Shown: piece after piece, positions 22,975 to 34,759 of the stretch
How the letters are laid out: each line of letters begins with the position of its first letter
Numbering within the stretch: position 1 is the stretch's first letter
Source: Brevipalpus yothersi
Lineage: Eukaryota; Arthropoda; Arachnida; Trombidiformes; Tenuipalpidae
Length of the DNA: 64,000 nucleotides
NCBI GenBank assembly: GCA_003956705.1
Contig: QZCP01000312.1
Span: forward strand, 35,664 to 99,663
Direction: 5' to 3'
Made by a program: the position numbers and the translations under genes
The notes under the pieces: generated by a model
What the model was told of the DNA's origin: nothing
Databases searched by the model: none
What the model saw: only the letters and a program-made list of their open reading frames with translations

Positions 22975-23632
22975 CATTCTTTTCCTAATGATTCATTCTT
23001 TTATCAACTTTGAGTATTCAACAGAATGCATGCTTTTGAGATAATTAGACATGTGATCAATTGTTAAGGAACTCAGTTCATCAGAACTGGGCAACTTTTC
23101 TTGATTAATCAAACAGTTATATCTCGTTATCAGTCAAAGTTACACATTACAATACCATATTTGGTTGTGCATCCACATGAAAAGGTATCTTTTAGCGAAA
23201 TTTTTTCGAGATGAGTCAAGCTATTGGATCAATGTGCAGAGGTTATCACTAATCATCGAATTGTTTGGTGTTACCATGCAAATAATACCCACCAGTTTTA
23301 GTATGCAGCTCAACTACATGACAATATCTTCTCCTTGATGATGAATGATCTGGAGATAGATATCATTTCGCCTCCAGAGCTTGCTCATCGTTTTGTGTGT
23401 CATCATGTAGGGCGTTAATCTCATAATTGGTTTAGTTTAGTTTTTTAGTTGATTATGCATTTCAGCTTTAAAAGAGAATCTTCCAACTCTTCATATTCAT
23501 TGGAGATCAGAGAAGTTTGATGTAAGATCAGTTTCATCCTCGAGCAATTGTTCATCTCAAATCGACTAGTGTGTCCTGAAAACTAATTCATCGACTCTTG
23601 AAACTTAATCGAGTTCGTCCCATCTGAAAATC
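22975..23632. other. Divergent promoter region, legumain / cathepsin B copy 2
   Basis: The roughly 0.7 kb between the legumain start (-) and the cathepsin B copy 2 start (+) is a head-to-head arrangement. It contains a TTTAAAAG box near 23467-23474. No gene is seen in it. Confidence 0.45.
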
Positions 23633-24909
23633 ATGATGATTTTTCTTCAAGTAATTTTGTGCACCATTTTGGCACTAAGCGATGGTGGAAAAGTTACAAG
23701 TTTCAGTGGAATTGCTCCACTTTCCGATGAAATGATCAACCGTATTAACTCTATGGACACAACATGGAAGGTAAGCTTAACTTGCTGTTCGTCGAAATAT
23801 TTTTATGATAAGTTCTGATCTGAAGGCTGGAAGAAATTTCGAACAATCGGAGCTCCCCTTCATTAAAAGTCTACTTGGAGTGAAAAAATCTGGGAAAAAG
23901 TTACCAGTGAAGCCTGTGGAAATACTGGACGATATTCCTGATGATTTCGACTCGAGGACACAATGGCCGAATTGTGATAGCATGTGAGTAACCACTCTGC
24001 TGATTTTCATGCAGCTGGATGATCGAACGTTTTTTTCAATCTATAAGTCACATTGATTGACAAATCTCCTTCCTCAGTCCACTAATCAGAGATCAATCTA
24101 ATTGTGGAGCTTGTTGGGCTTTCGGTGCAGTTGAAGCTATGTCTGATAGAATTTGCATTGCATCAGGAGGCCAAGTGAAAGTAAATATTTCATCACAAGA
24201 TTTGGTAGCTTGTGGTGACTTGGGTGGCTGTGATGGGGGTGATCCAGCTAGTGCATGGCAATATTGGGTTGACAATGGTCTAGTGACTGGTGATCTTTAT
24301 GGAACCGGTGGATGTTTACCATATTCCATTAAGCCAGGTCATCATGGTGAACCTTACTTGCCCACACCAGCATGTACTCCTACCTGCCAATCTGGCTACC
24401 CTAAGACTTATGCCCAAGACAAGCACTTTGGTGCCTCAGCTTATTCAGTTGGCAGTGATGTTAAATCTATCCAAAGTGAAATAATGAAGAATGGACCAGT
24501 TGAAGCTGATTTCGAAGTTTATGCTGATTTTCTCTCTTATAAATCTGGTGAGTCAGTTTTTCAAATCTTCCTCTTGGAAACTATCTCCTAACAGATTGTT
24601 TGATTATCATAGGAGTTTACATCCAACATTCTCAAGATTATCAAGGAGGCCATGCTATCAGGATCTTAGGATGGGGTGTTGAGAACGATGTTCCATATTG
24701 GCTCGCTGCAAATTCGTGGAATACAACATGGGGTGACCATGGTAAGTGAGAGTGATATGTTATCATTTAGTGGACGCAAGTAGTGTATGACAGATGCCAA
24801 TTCGTTTTAATTTTGAATATGATATATTTCAGGATATTTTAAGATCAGACGTGGTACCGATGAATGTGGAATCGAGGATGATATGCAAACTGGACTCCCC
24901 AAACTATGA
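23633..24909 (+). CDS. Cathepsin B-like cysteine protease, copy 2
   Basis: Five exons: 23633-23770, 23826-23983, 24078-24547, 24613-24741 and 24833-24909, giving 323 aa, the same length as copy 1. A signal peptide is followed by KVTSFSGIAPLSDEMINRIN and TTWKAGRNF in the propeptide. Catalytic residues are Cys111 in NCGACWAFGAVEAMSD, His269 in GGHAIRILGWG and Asn289 in AANSW. CDGGDP and WQYWVDNGLVTG are conserved with copy 1. The occluding loop reads KPGHHGEPY and keeps the two adjacent His residues needed for the dipeptidyl-carboxypeptidase activity of cathepsin B. The Cys before them (PPCEHH in vertebrates) is absent in both copies. Met 2 at 23636 is an equally possible start. It is transcribed head to head with legumain. 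Confidence 0.92.
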
Positions 24910-26215
24910 TTTCATCTAAGATTCTAATCATATCACATGTTATGATGAGTGTGCTCAACCTTGTCATGATAATTCTATGATTCTGGATAGTTTAAGCTAA
25001 TATGAATGAAAAATTCAACAACTGTAAGAGGCAATTGACACTAGTTTCTTCAATGAAACTTTCAAACTATCTTCCAATTTAAAGGTTGAGTCGGAAAATT
25101 CACCTTCACACAATATCAAAGTAAAATATTTATTCGAAAGATGATTTGTCGTGAATATAAAAGTTGTCATCAACCCAGATTGTTGGTTGCTTCCGGAGTT
25201 TCTTGTGTCTTCTTTTTCATTTTGGTACCAAATGCTTTATTATTCGTTCTTTTTTTCTATCTGATTAGTAATCAACATGATGAGGTTCCTCTACCACTAT
25301 TCATGATTTCAGTGGAAAATCCGCCACAACCAATCTCGACGATTTATTCCGTTTTCTTATTGAATAGAGTAGTTCTGAATACGGGATCGTGAATTGATGC
25401 TGCTTCAGCATTGGTCCCTAACAAGTTGCCGCTGATTTAATGAAAGACAATGAATATGCTCACTGACATTGAAATCATGAAAATAAATCTCACTGGATGA
25501 TAAGGTTGAATGAGGAACCAGAGGAAAAAAAGTACATCAAGCATTGGTTATAGAGAGGATACAGGTACTCTAAATAGGCTGTTCAAATTTGATGATTTCG
25601 AAATGTGTTTCGCGCTAAAAGCTCAATACTTCACTGGTCCAATCATTATTATCTCTTCTATAAATATCATGTGAGAGCGATTCAACTGAAAGTCCTACAG
25701 TATAAGCAAGGAGGATACAATTAGATCGCAGCTTTTTTTTGTCGATGACCATCATTTGATATCAGTTAGTGAGAGCATAGCAGACAACGAAAACATCAGA
25801 CCATGATGGTGGAAGTTTGATTTTTATAACCAGATTTACAATTAGATATAGCTCGAAAAAATCATGGATCCCGATCGAATGAACGAGAAAATTATTCTGT
25901 GAAATTTTCCCTGCCAGGCAGGATTATTCATCAAGTAACTCAGTTACTCATTGGTAGTAAGATTCAGATCAGAGGTATTTTTACAAGAGGTACTTTTTGG
26001 CGTAATATCTTAGTCTTGCCAACCTGTAAACTCATGAACGACAGAGCCACCGTTCAATACAGAATTGTAATCGGATTGTGATTGATATTGAACAAAACAG
26101 TAGTGAGAAAAGCAAGTTTTTGGCACAATGTAACCATTATACCTTGGTTAATTGAAGCATTCAGCTAAACCTGATCAAGGTGACCTGGTAAAGCTTCTCT
26201 CTCTCTCTCTCTCTT

Positions 26216-26250
<35 letters not shown>

Positions 26251-26423
26251 CTCAAGGAATTGTAAGAAGAAAATGAGAAGATAGCTACATTTAATCATGG
26301 CCAAAAATTGTCTAATGAATGAACAAAAAAGATCCATTACTTGCTTGCTAGCTCGAAGTAAATAGGTTTCATGTCATAGCAGGAGCTTTGTTGAATAATA
26401 ATGTAATAATAATGTGTGTCGAG
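24910..26423. other. Spacer with an unassigned small open frame
   Basis: An 83-codon frame at 25141-25392 begins with an ATG. It contains one strong hydrophobic stretch (FFFILVPNALLFVLFFYLI) but has no family I recognise. A CT tract lies at 26195-26246. Nothing else is supported. Confidence 0.4.
26195..26246. repeat. (CT)n microsatellite
   Basis: An imperfect CT tract interrupted by TTTCTTT, just past the 3' end of the ionotropic receptor gene. Confidence 0.9.
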
Positions 26424-27692
26424 CTAAATTCTTTTCTTCAATCGCTTCAAATGATCATAGGAAAAAATTTCCAGCACCAAAATTGAACTAGACAGCATCA
26501 ACATACCCATGAGAAAGTAGAGAGCTTCTCTGTAAAAGAGCACTTTCAAAGGTGAATAGGTCATCAGTTCACCTTTGGGTAGGGTCAATCCAGCCAAACA
26601 GTCTGTGTTAGCTCCTTTTCCGGTAAGATCTCTGACAACATCCGGTGATTGTATGGCAATCTTGTTATTATTACCTGTCTCAAAAGACCGATAAGTGTAT
26701 TCCGCAAGCTTTCTTCGAACTTCAATTGATGTAGCTTTTGAGAAGAATGTAGATCCAGGAATTCGAAAAGCAGGAGCAATTGAATGGTAATTGTAGGCCC
26801 TTTTTACCATTGTGAAGAGGCATATCACCTCATCTATCATCTCATATTCTCCACGACCAGATACCAGAACCTCTGAGAAATTGAATTCGTCAATCCTATC
26901 AGCCATGCCTTGAATATTGATGAGCGTTACTGGGATAGGTTTAATCAATTTATTCGCATAGGACCAACGAACAATCTGATGGCAAGGAAGATAGTCAAAT
27001 GCTATGATTGTCATGTTATGTCGTTCTGCATCGGCCATGGTTTCAACCTTCTCGAACTGTGTATTCTTCACCATTCCAATTCGTATGAATGATAGGAAAA
27101 TCGTCTGGATCATGAAGAAAGAAGCTATTGTGATAAACAGTATGGCTCTTCCTGATCTTCCAGTCCAAATGCGAGCAAAGTTCCGAAAAAATGCACCAAC
27201 GAAATACCATAATGTTTTTTTCATCCCAATATCACCTCGTTTGAGAGATATAAGTACCAATACGGACCAGAATAAGATGATAACTGTCCATGTTGAGGCA
27301 TCCGCTTGATCAAATGAATCAGTAAATTTATGTGATGATGTACTAGTCATCAGAGGAGGTCTCGTTGTCAAATAGCACAAATATTGAGTTCGCACAGGAC
27401 CTTGTGTAACATTGGCTGGTAGAGAGGGTAACCAAAAGAGTCCAACGTCGAAATCAATTCCATGTTCAATGATTTTGTTCATCTTCGAGCATCCTGATTC
27501 TTCACACTGAAAATCTTTGGTATTGTAACTTATGATTGAAACATTGAAAGTTTGAAAAATGAAATAAAACGTTTGAACCAGAGCTTTTGCAGCAGGTCCA
27601 GCAAATTCACCTCCATCATCAAAAAGATGTTGAGAATTCGGAATACCTAATCGCAAGAGCATACCTTTGGGATTCCCTGATTGTGCTTCCAT
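26424..27692 (-). CDS. Ionotropic receptor (iGluR-related, variant chemoreceptor)
   Basis: A single exon of 422 codons. Ionotropic receptors are iGluR-derived ligand-gated channels used in arthropod chemosensation. The order of parts fits. An S1 ligand-binding half covers about residues 1-125. TM1 is at about 133-149 (WTVIILFWSVLVLISL), followed by a pore-loop region (YFVGAFFRNFARIW) and TM2 at about 180-205 (AILFITIASFFMIQTIFL). The S2 half covers about 210-385 (FNFSEVLVSGRGEYEMIDE), and TM3 is at about 390-412 (LYFLMGMLMLSSSILVLEIF), followed by a short basic tail. There is no amino-terminal domain and no clear signal peptide before S1. Either the protein is a short divergent IR or a 5' exon is missed. 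The glutamate-binding Arg/Thr/Asp set is not evident, as usual in divergent IRs. The first Met was taken because no in-frame upstream extension is convincing. Confidence 0.65.
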   Translation of the reverse strand: MEAQSGNPKGMLLRLGIPNSQHLFDDGGEFAGPAAKALVQTFYFIFQTFNVSIISYNTKDFQCEESGCSKMNKIIEHGIDFDVGLFWLPSLPANVTQGPVRTQYLCYLTTRPPLMTSTSSHKFTDSFDQADASTWTVIILFWSVLVLISLKRGDIGMKKTLWYFVGAFFRNFARIWTGRSGRAILFITIASFFMIQTIFLSFIRIGMVKNTQFEKVETMADAERHNMTIIAFDYLPCHQIVRWSYANKLIKPIPVTLINIQGMADRIDEFNFSEVLVSGRGEYEMIDEVICLFTMVKRAYNYHSIAPAFRIPGSTFFSKATSIEVRRKLAEYTYRSFETGNNNKIAIQSPDVVRDLTGKGANTDCLAGLTLPKGELMTYSPLKVLFYREALYFLMGMLMLSSSILVLEIFSYDHLKRLKKRI

Positions 27693-27756
27693 CGTGTCAG
27701 AATAACTAGTGTTTCTGATCTTTCATCTAAGTTTAATTCATTTGCTATCAGAATGA

Positions 27757-28284
27757 ATACATCTAGTCAAAAATTTGAAATCTTGTTCAGTCAAACAATG
27801 TATTTTTATGATTGTCGCAGGAACTGTTGTCACTGGTCAAATATTGACACCAGATACGTGATTCTCAGTCTAATAGCTTGCAAACTTTTATTTGCTATCA
27901 CTACACGAGCGTTTTTTGACTATCTGACATTGAATGTCGAGAATTTCATTAGAATCGGAGCTCAGTACAGGAAAATTAGGGATACAATATCAACATCATG
28001 AGTATCACTCACCGGAGACTCTTTTCCTTCATGGAATAGCAACAGGGTTTTCCAAGATTTTGAGATTCGAACTTTCTATTTTATTAGTGAGATTGAACAT
28101 CACTATAGCAATTCAAATAGCTGACCAACTGATCAATTTCTTATCACTTCTTAATGATAAATATTTTCCAATTTTTTCTTATTCGGGCAGTTATATTCAA
28201 GATATTCGCTTTTTTTTGCTGCTACTGATGCCAATCTTCGTGATAAGTTACTGTTTCTATGATGGAATTAGATTTTATTCATAG
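27757..28284 (+). pseudogene. Fragmented multi-pass membrane protein, possible receptor remnant
   Basis: Two overlapping open frames in different phases, ending at 28001 and 28284, both encode hydrophobic stretches: YVILSLIACKLLFAITTRAF in the first, FFLLLLMPIFVISYCFYDG in the second. Composition resembles the seven-pass receptors nearby, and a single frameshift near 27960 would join them. I could not align them convincingly to the other receptors. A decayed receptor gene is the best guess, and an unrelated spurious pair is possible. Confidence 0.3.
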
Positions 28285-29371
28285 ACAGAATTCGAGTTAC
28301 TGACATCCTCTGATTAAAGATTAGATTACCTTTGAGAGCAATCATGATACGATTTGAATGGTCTGAACATTTGCTTACGAGATGATTGAATCAAATATTA
28401 TCCAGATCTTAAAAAGAGAAGCTAGCTCTCATTTAAATCGCTGATTATCAGATTGAAAATTTTTTCCAATCTTTGACACCAGCCCATGATGATGGAATCG
28501 GATTAATTCGATGTGTATACCATGAATCAGCCATGAATAGGGCTCTCTTTCACCCTTTTTCACTTTACCAAGCTTCCAGAGTTTTAAATCGCAATATCAT
28601 GCACAAAAAAAGTTATAGTTAATGAATGTAAAACTTCACATCTAGCAAACTGTAAGGCCTATTCACCTAAAAAATCACGTAGAAAATGAGGAAATATCTC
28701 TGATAATCATTCATTCCCATGAGACAGTGAGCAGATCAGCCTTAGCCTCTCCTGAAAAAGAAGTATAGGAATTGTTAGATCTTCTTTTTGAATTGAAGTT
28801 CCTAATCTATCTTATGATATACATGAATGAGCAATAAACTCGATTGTTCATCAGACTGTGAACTTTTGAGCTGAGAAAATGAATCTTTGGCTTATTCTAT
28901 GCTATTCTCTCATGGCTTGAATACTGACCTTTGGTCATTATCAATCAAAAGTGGTCAAAATGTATTTGAAAGAGCAAAATCCAATCCATCACTGAGCAGA
29001 TGATGAACTTTTTCAGTATTGGATGAAATCGTCTTATACATGTATGTTGACACAAGAAAACTGTTGACAATAGAACTGTCAAACGATTAACGTTCGATCA
29101 CGAATTGGCAAAACTTTAATGGAGGAGTATGTAGGAGTAAGTGAAGGTTCCTCAATTCATAGGCAATGAGTTGAGAATTTCCATCTAAATTCATCAATAA
29201 ATCATGAATTCAGAAATATTGTCACGACATCTCAGGCTACCGGCACAAATTTTGCTATAAACGAATTTAGCTATTGTAACATCTTACTCGTAAAGATTGC
29301 TAAGAAAATTCGATTGTACCAACTTTTTTTACTCACATTGACTCAAATTGATCAAAGATCTGGGTTAAACA
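28285..29371. other. Spacer, nothing supported
   Basis: AT-rich, with no long open frame and no recognisable repeat. Confidence 0.45.
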
Positions 29372-30662
29372 ATGGCTCTATCATTAATAAATCTACAATT
29401 TGGAAAGACTGAAACCTCACGCCAAAATGTTATTCCATCTAACTACCCAAAGGAAGCCAAAATAGATTCGATCGATGAGTGTGATGAAAGTTCATCATTC
29501 GATTTCGGAAATCATGTCAATTCTTGTTCTAAACATCTACTTTGTCTAGCTATGGGTAAGAAAATGGGTCGAGTAAACTGGATTGTTTATTCTCTGATGC
29601 TTTTGGACCCAATATTCTTGGCAATAGGACTCTTTTGACTTGATATTGACCCTCCAAATTTGAGTCCTCTCATTTCAAGTCGCTCTCTGTCTAAACTTTC
29701 AATGGTTGTATCTTCTTTCACCACTATGTTGACTTTTTTCATGGCTAAATCAGTTTCTACCGATTACAGTGAGATAAACAAAAGAGCTAAAGCTCTAGAA
29801 CTGAGTAAGAATGAGTATTTTATCAATAATTTTATTCCCAAGAAAAAATTTCAGAGAAATCTCTTCTTATTTATTCAATTTGGATTCACAATATTTTTTG
29901 TACTCTGTTTAACTTTGATCATGAAAATCAATATTTCTCCAACATGGTCCCAAGTGCTCATTATCTGTGATATTTTGATGAACTGGTATCGAATGATGGT
30001 TATCCAGGAAAAGAATTACGATCTCATTGTTTCCTCCTTGCTTGTGAAACTTGCATTTGAATCACTTTCAAATGATATTGATAAACGAGATGATAATGAA
30101 TGGACCAGCGAAGTACTAAGCACATATCATGAAAGGTACTTCAAAAACATCGAACTTACGACAGCAGTTAATCGAATTTGGACAGCCTATTTGGGATACC
30201 TCTATCCTCTATTACCAATGCTTGGGGTACTGTTTTTCTACTGGTTTCTCATTCAACCTAATCATCCAGTGAGAATTGTTTTCATGATTTCAATGTCAGC
30301 GAGCATATTCATTGTCTATCATTTGATCAGCCGCAACTTATTAGCGATCAATGTAGAGGCAGCATCGATTTATGATCCCATCTTCCGGACGACATTGTTC
30401 AACAAGAATACAGAATACATCGTTGAGGTAAGATACAATTGATCTTTGAAAGAGTTTCAATCTGAAATCGATCGAGTTTGTTGTGATATAATTAACTTAG
30501 ATTCTTTCTATTCTGATTCAGACACATATTTTTTTAGATCGTATTGGTAGAAATGACGTTGGTCTAACCATGAACAACATCTTTATTATCAATTCAACTT
30601 GTTTGGCATCAGTTATCACACTTGTAATAACCATTGTCATAGCTTTTCCATCATTTTTATGA
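29372..30662 (+). pseudogene. Gustatory-receptor-like copy 2 with in-frame stop
   Basis: Two exons, 29372-30427 and 30522-30662, are laid out as in copy 1 and encode a 398-residue frame. The frame is intact except for one TGA at 29636-29638, where both paralogues have TGG (Trp) in WL(D/N)(V/I)DPP(D/N)LSPL. The downstream frame stays open with no frameshift: LMNWYRMMV, FLIQPNHPVRIVFMIS and a final exon with RIGRNDVGLTMNN. Splice sites are intact (GTAAGA, TTCAG). The start MALSLINLQFGKTETSRQNV matches copy 3 closely. Decay is minimal, so this is a very young pseudogene, a segregating null allele, a stop-codon readthrough case or an assembly error. Its order in the cluster suggests descent from local duplication. 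Confidence 0.75.
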
Positions 30663-30689
30663 TACATTTGCTAGAAATTCAACAATATG

Positions 30690-31066
30690 TTTGAAGTCCC
30701 TGAATTTGCTCATCAATTGATCAACGAAGCTATCCAGGACATAAATTGTGTTGTAGAGGACATTGTATTTATCAGTGGAAATTCTCGTTCATAAGAAGGT
30801 CAAATTACTCACCATGAGTGTTCTAAAAAGCTTGTCACTCTGCATGAGTATTCTAATTGTTTCAAAGCCGCCAAGAATCCATTCACTACTAAGTATCTAA
30901 ACACTATGGTCAATATCGCTGAAGTATTGCCATTCACAAACTTGAATGCCAACCCTCGATTTGTCTAAATAGAGACTGAATCTTGCTAGGTGTTTGGAGG
31001 CTGTGATCGATTTGGAGAGAGCCTGTAAGGAGAAGATCCAACATTGCAGCTACCAGCAAATTTTAT
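30690..31066 (+). pseudogene. Legumain 3' remnant
   Basis: Broken frames on the + strand match the C-terminal prodomain of the intact legumain: EFAHQLINEAIQD (intact EFAHQSISEVVQH), HHECSKKL, SNCFKAAKNPFTTKYLN and VNIAEVLP, then a damaged ACKEKI and a QQIL terminus. Stop codons and small indels interrupt it, including a stop before EGQITHHEC and another about 60 bp later. The catalytic half is absent. It begins within about 30 nt of the end of receptor copy 2, so its duplication endpoint lies there. Confidence 0.8.
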
Positions 31067-32014
31067 GAGTATATATCATCCGATCATCTGTTCTTTAAAG
31101 TATTCTGATATTATGGAAAAGTCTTACGCTGAAAGTTGTGATTTTGTTCTTCAATGCTGGAGTGAGAAAATAAAAAAACAATCACATTCCAGCTTCGATA
31201 CTAGCAGCCATTTGTTTATTGTATTGTTAGCTTATTCTCTAAGCATGGAAAGAATAAACTATATTTGGTTCACACTGATATTGTAAGACTATGATCATCA
31301 ATTTTTTTCACTTCAGCTATTATTCTCGCGTTCCCTATTCCTGTGCAGAGTTTTGAATGTTCTCAAAATTCAAAGCTCTTCGATAGCTACACGATATAGT
31401 TGAAATATACCTACGGGGATCTCGAATCGTAACAAGGAATATCATTAAATCTATTTTAACATGAACAATTGAAGGCAATTGGTCCGAAAAAGCTAGCAAT
31501 GCGCAGTCAATAGATGTTTCTCAATTCAAGTACAATCAGAACCTTCCTAAGCATCACCCTGGGAGTTATCTGAATATAATAAATTTTTCTGAATCATGAG
31601 TTCAATCATTGCTATTGTTGCTCCTCTTCTTGTTGCTCAATTCTTGACTTTAGAATTTATCGAAAAATCGATCGTTATAAGTTTATTTCTTCTCGAATAA
31701 ACTTATACTTAGTTGAGAGATACAATTTTCTCAATCTGAGCGAACACATGAAAACAATGTATTCTCTAGCTTTTTTTCATCAAAACAAAGCTGAGTGTAG
31801 ATCATCAATTTTTCCAACTCAATTCGAAGTCAATTTGTCATGTTTATTCATTATCTTGCAGCTAAAAACAGAAAAGACGATTTGGACTACAACTTTGCAA
31901 ATATGCTTGCATGTAAAGACTTTAGAAGCTTACTCAGACTATCACACACTTACAATTTGTATCAAGAATTGGTACTGAGTTCATTGAAGTAGAAAAATCT
32001 GGAGAATATTACAA
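31067..32014. other. Spacer, nothing supported
   Basis: AT-rich. A 76-codon frame at 31748-31978 has no recognisable family. No convincing promoter element is seen for the next gene. Confidence 0.4.
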
Positions 32015-33445
32015 TTGAAAAATTTCTCAATCACTCTTCAAATCTTATTCTCTATCAGAATGGAAAAAGTTCGTAGAGAGAGAAAGAGTCAATCAATCAT
32101 TTTGAGTGGTTTTCGCCGACAAATTTCTGAATTCATACCCAAAAAACAAGTCAACACTTCGAAAGTTCTCGACTACGACCTCAAAAATGTTTTATATGAT
32201 CGTAGACTTGTGGTTGGGAGACTTTTCGATCAATCAACTGAAATTCAATTAAGATCAGTGTTTCTCTATTGTATGGGACAGTTTTTCATCGCTTCGAATG
32301 TTCTTCGTTTCTTCATTCTTTGTATTTTATCTGATTCCAAAGCAATCATTATTCTTGGAGATGCTGCCATAGCGTTCGGAGACAGTAGAGTATCAGCGAA
32401 TTTTTGCTTCATGATAATGTATGCTAGTTCTTATGGCATGATATATTCGTGCTATCGATCCAGTAAAAATTCATCGAAGAGTAGTTGGCTACGTTTTTAT
32501 ATTGATTCACATGAACGATCTTTGTGGACAAGTGATCTAGAAAAATGGAACAATATCAGAACAATCGTGAATTTCATGTACATATTTTATTTTGTTCTTT
32601 TTTCTTGTTTTTTCTTTCCTATTTTGACCTTTGTTTATCTCGCTCCTCTGGTTCAGTATAGTGATGATATTGAAACCGTTGGCCGTTTGATTCAAATACT
32701 CATCTGTATTGACGCCGTGATGGGACAATTAACATTGCTTCCCAGCCACCAATTGAGTTTCTTTTTGTTTAATAGTTACTGTATGATTACTGAATTCAGA
32801 CTAGAATATATCATGTGTTTGATTGATAATCCACCAAAAAATATTCCCTCACACTATAATGTATTCAACGTAATGAAATCTTACCTGAATGTTTACAAGG
32901 AGGTGAAGAATGCTAATCATTCACTTTCTATCATTATGGGTATTAATTATTCAGGCTGTTTTTTACTTGCTCTATTGTCTACATTCATTTTTATCTTCTC
33001 AAATACTAATGAAATAGCAAAGTTTGTGTTTGGTTCACTTTCTATTGGTACCATTGTGATCGGTATATGTGGAACATGTATAATGGGCTCAATAGCTTCT
33101 GCTTCGGTAAGTGAATAATTAAATTGTTAATAGCAATCGCATTTGATGATAAATCTACATCATTTTGCAAAGGATGGACGAATCAAGAAGCGGTTAATCA
33201 ATATCATAGCTCATGGAGAGTTGATATCTCCACGGTGTCGATTTAAATTGGATGACATCGTTCTAACCATGGACGAGCACCCAATTAGCTTCTGGTGTTT
33301 TCATTTTTTATCCTTCTCAACCAAGAGCATGATAATGGTTAGTATAATTCATTAAAAGAAACTATTCACCTGAACTTTTTCCTCTTTACAGACATTACTA
33401 GAGATGAGTGCACTCATGCTTCTATTGGTAGCAACATTGAGATAA
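32015..33445 (+). CDS. Gustatory-receptor-like seven-pass protein, second subfamily
   Basis: Three exons, 32015-33106, 33173-33337 and 33392-33445, all joined in phase 0, giving 436 aa (421 if the second Met at 32060 is used). Hydrophobic segments are at about residues 78-98, 125-147, 185-212, 228-250, 309-332 and 339-362, with a last one across exons 2-3 ending LLEMSALMLLLVATLR. The sequence differs from the other three receptors, which share a two-exon layout. The basic N-terminus and the HGELISPRCRFKLDD loop before the final helix are usual for gustatory receptors. Introns are 66 and 54 nt with GTAAGT and GTTAGT donors. The second Met, followed by EKVRRERK, may be the true start, since the first 15 residues look like 5' UTR translation. 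Receptor family assignment is inferred. Confidence 0.6.
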
Positions 33446-34759
33446 GCTTCCGTCAAAATATTACCTCTAGACTCAACACTGTTTGCTATTCTCGATCATA
33501 AAATACTGTTAAAATCTAAAATATGGGTTCGAAAACTTGAAAAGGAAGGAATGTTGAATGTTGTCGAGAGAATGTGCAGGATTCTCATGAAAATGGGTTA
33601 GTGATAATATAGAATTTTGTTGAAATGCTGAGAGCCCTTCTCGGTGTTGATATTTTAATACTAGCTCTCGCTGATGTGGAGGAACCAACTTGATCTATCA
33701 GTGATAGACTATCACTTCTTACAGAGTCAACAATCTTGAACTCCAAATGGAATCTGAACCTCCCAGATTAACCACAAATTATTTCCGAAAGTGACTCAAT
33801 TTTGCTGTATGATTGAGAAAAATCATAAACCATTTCTCTGGAGAAACGTTCTCGTGGCTCACATCATTCGGTCTCCGTTCCCTTCTGTATGGCAGAAGTC
33901 TACCGACAATCGAGATGCCTCACTTGATCATCAACAATTCGCGAACAATTAGGGAAGATTTTCAGATGTGAACATCTTTTTTTGAAAATACTGATGACCA
34001 ATAAGAGTAATTGTCTCACTGTTTTGAATATTATATTATGGATTATGAGATATGGTGATATAACGCTTTTGAGATGCTACTATTTTGCAGAGGAAATCAT
34101 TGTAATCTACTCGATTAGGTCAATTTTGGCATGAAGATTCTTGCTATTTCGATTTCATCCAGTCCCCGAAATTTGGCTTCACTTATATCAGAAGACGAAT
34201 ATGACAGTTTGAAATATTGTGATGAACATTTGTTCAAAGTATGTGATCCGATAGATTTGACATTCATTAAGTTTCCAATAAATTTTTCACTGTTGTCTTT
34301 TTCAAAAAATCGCAACTTGACGATTATTCCAATCTTTCCTTGAGCCATCACGAATTTTCAACTCTCTCTCACAGTTATGAGGTCAAGAAGTTTGTTAGTG
34401 CTGAAATGGGTATGAGGATTTAATTTTTAGTGGAGGCCTTTAAGAAAATATCTATATCTAAGATCTAAGAATTTAAAGATTGGGACAAGAAGTTGGAATT
34501 TTTCAAATGCTCTGATCAAAAAATGTTAGAATTTTGATTCCTGGTGGGTAAAAGGAGGGTATATCAGCTTAGCGATAAACAAAATACATCGCTGCAATAA
34601 GTGGTTGTCTGGAAAATAACCTTTTGGTGGAAAATTTACCCCTTTCCATCAGGTAGGTGTTAATAATCCAACTCTATAACTACTTGAGGTGCCACGCGAG
34701 AAATATCTTTAATGTGTATTTGATGCATTCTAAATGCATGTTTTATTGAGTCTCTTATT
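33446..34759. other. Spacer, nothing supported
   Basis: This holds only short frames on both strands near 34115-34351, which overlap each other. There is no recognised domain. Confidence 0.45.
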
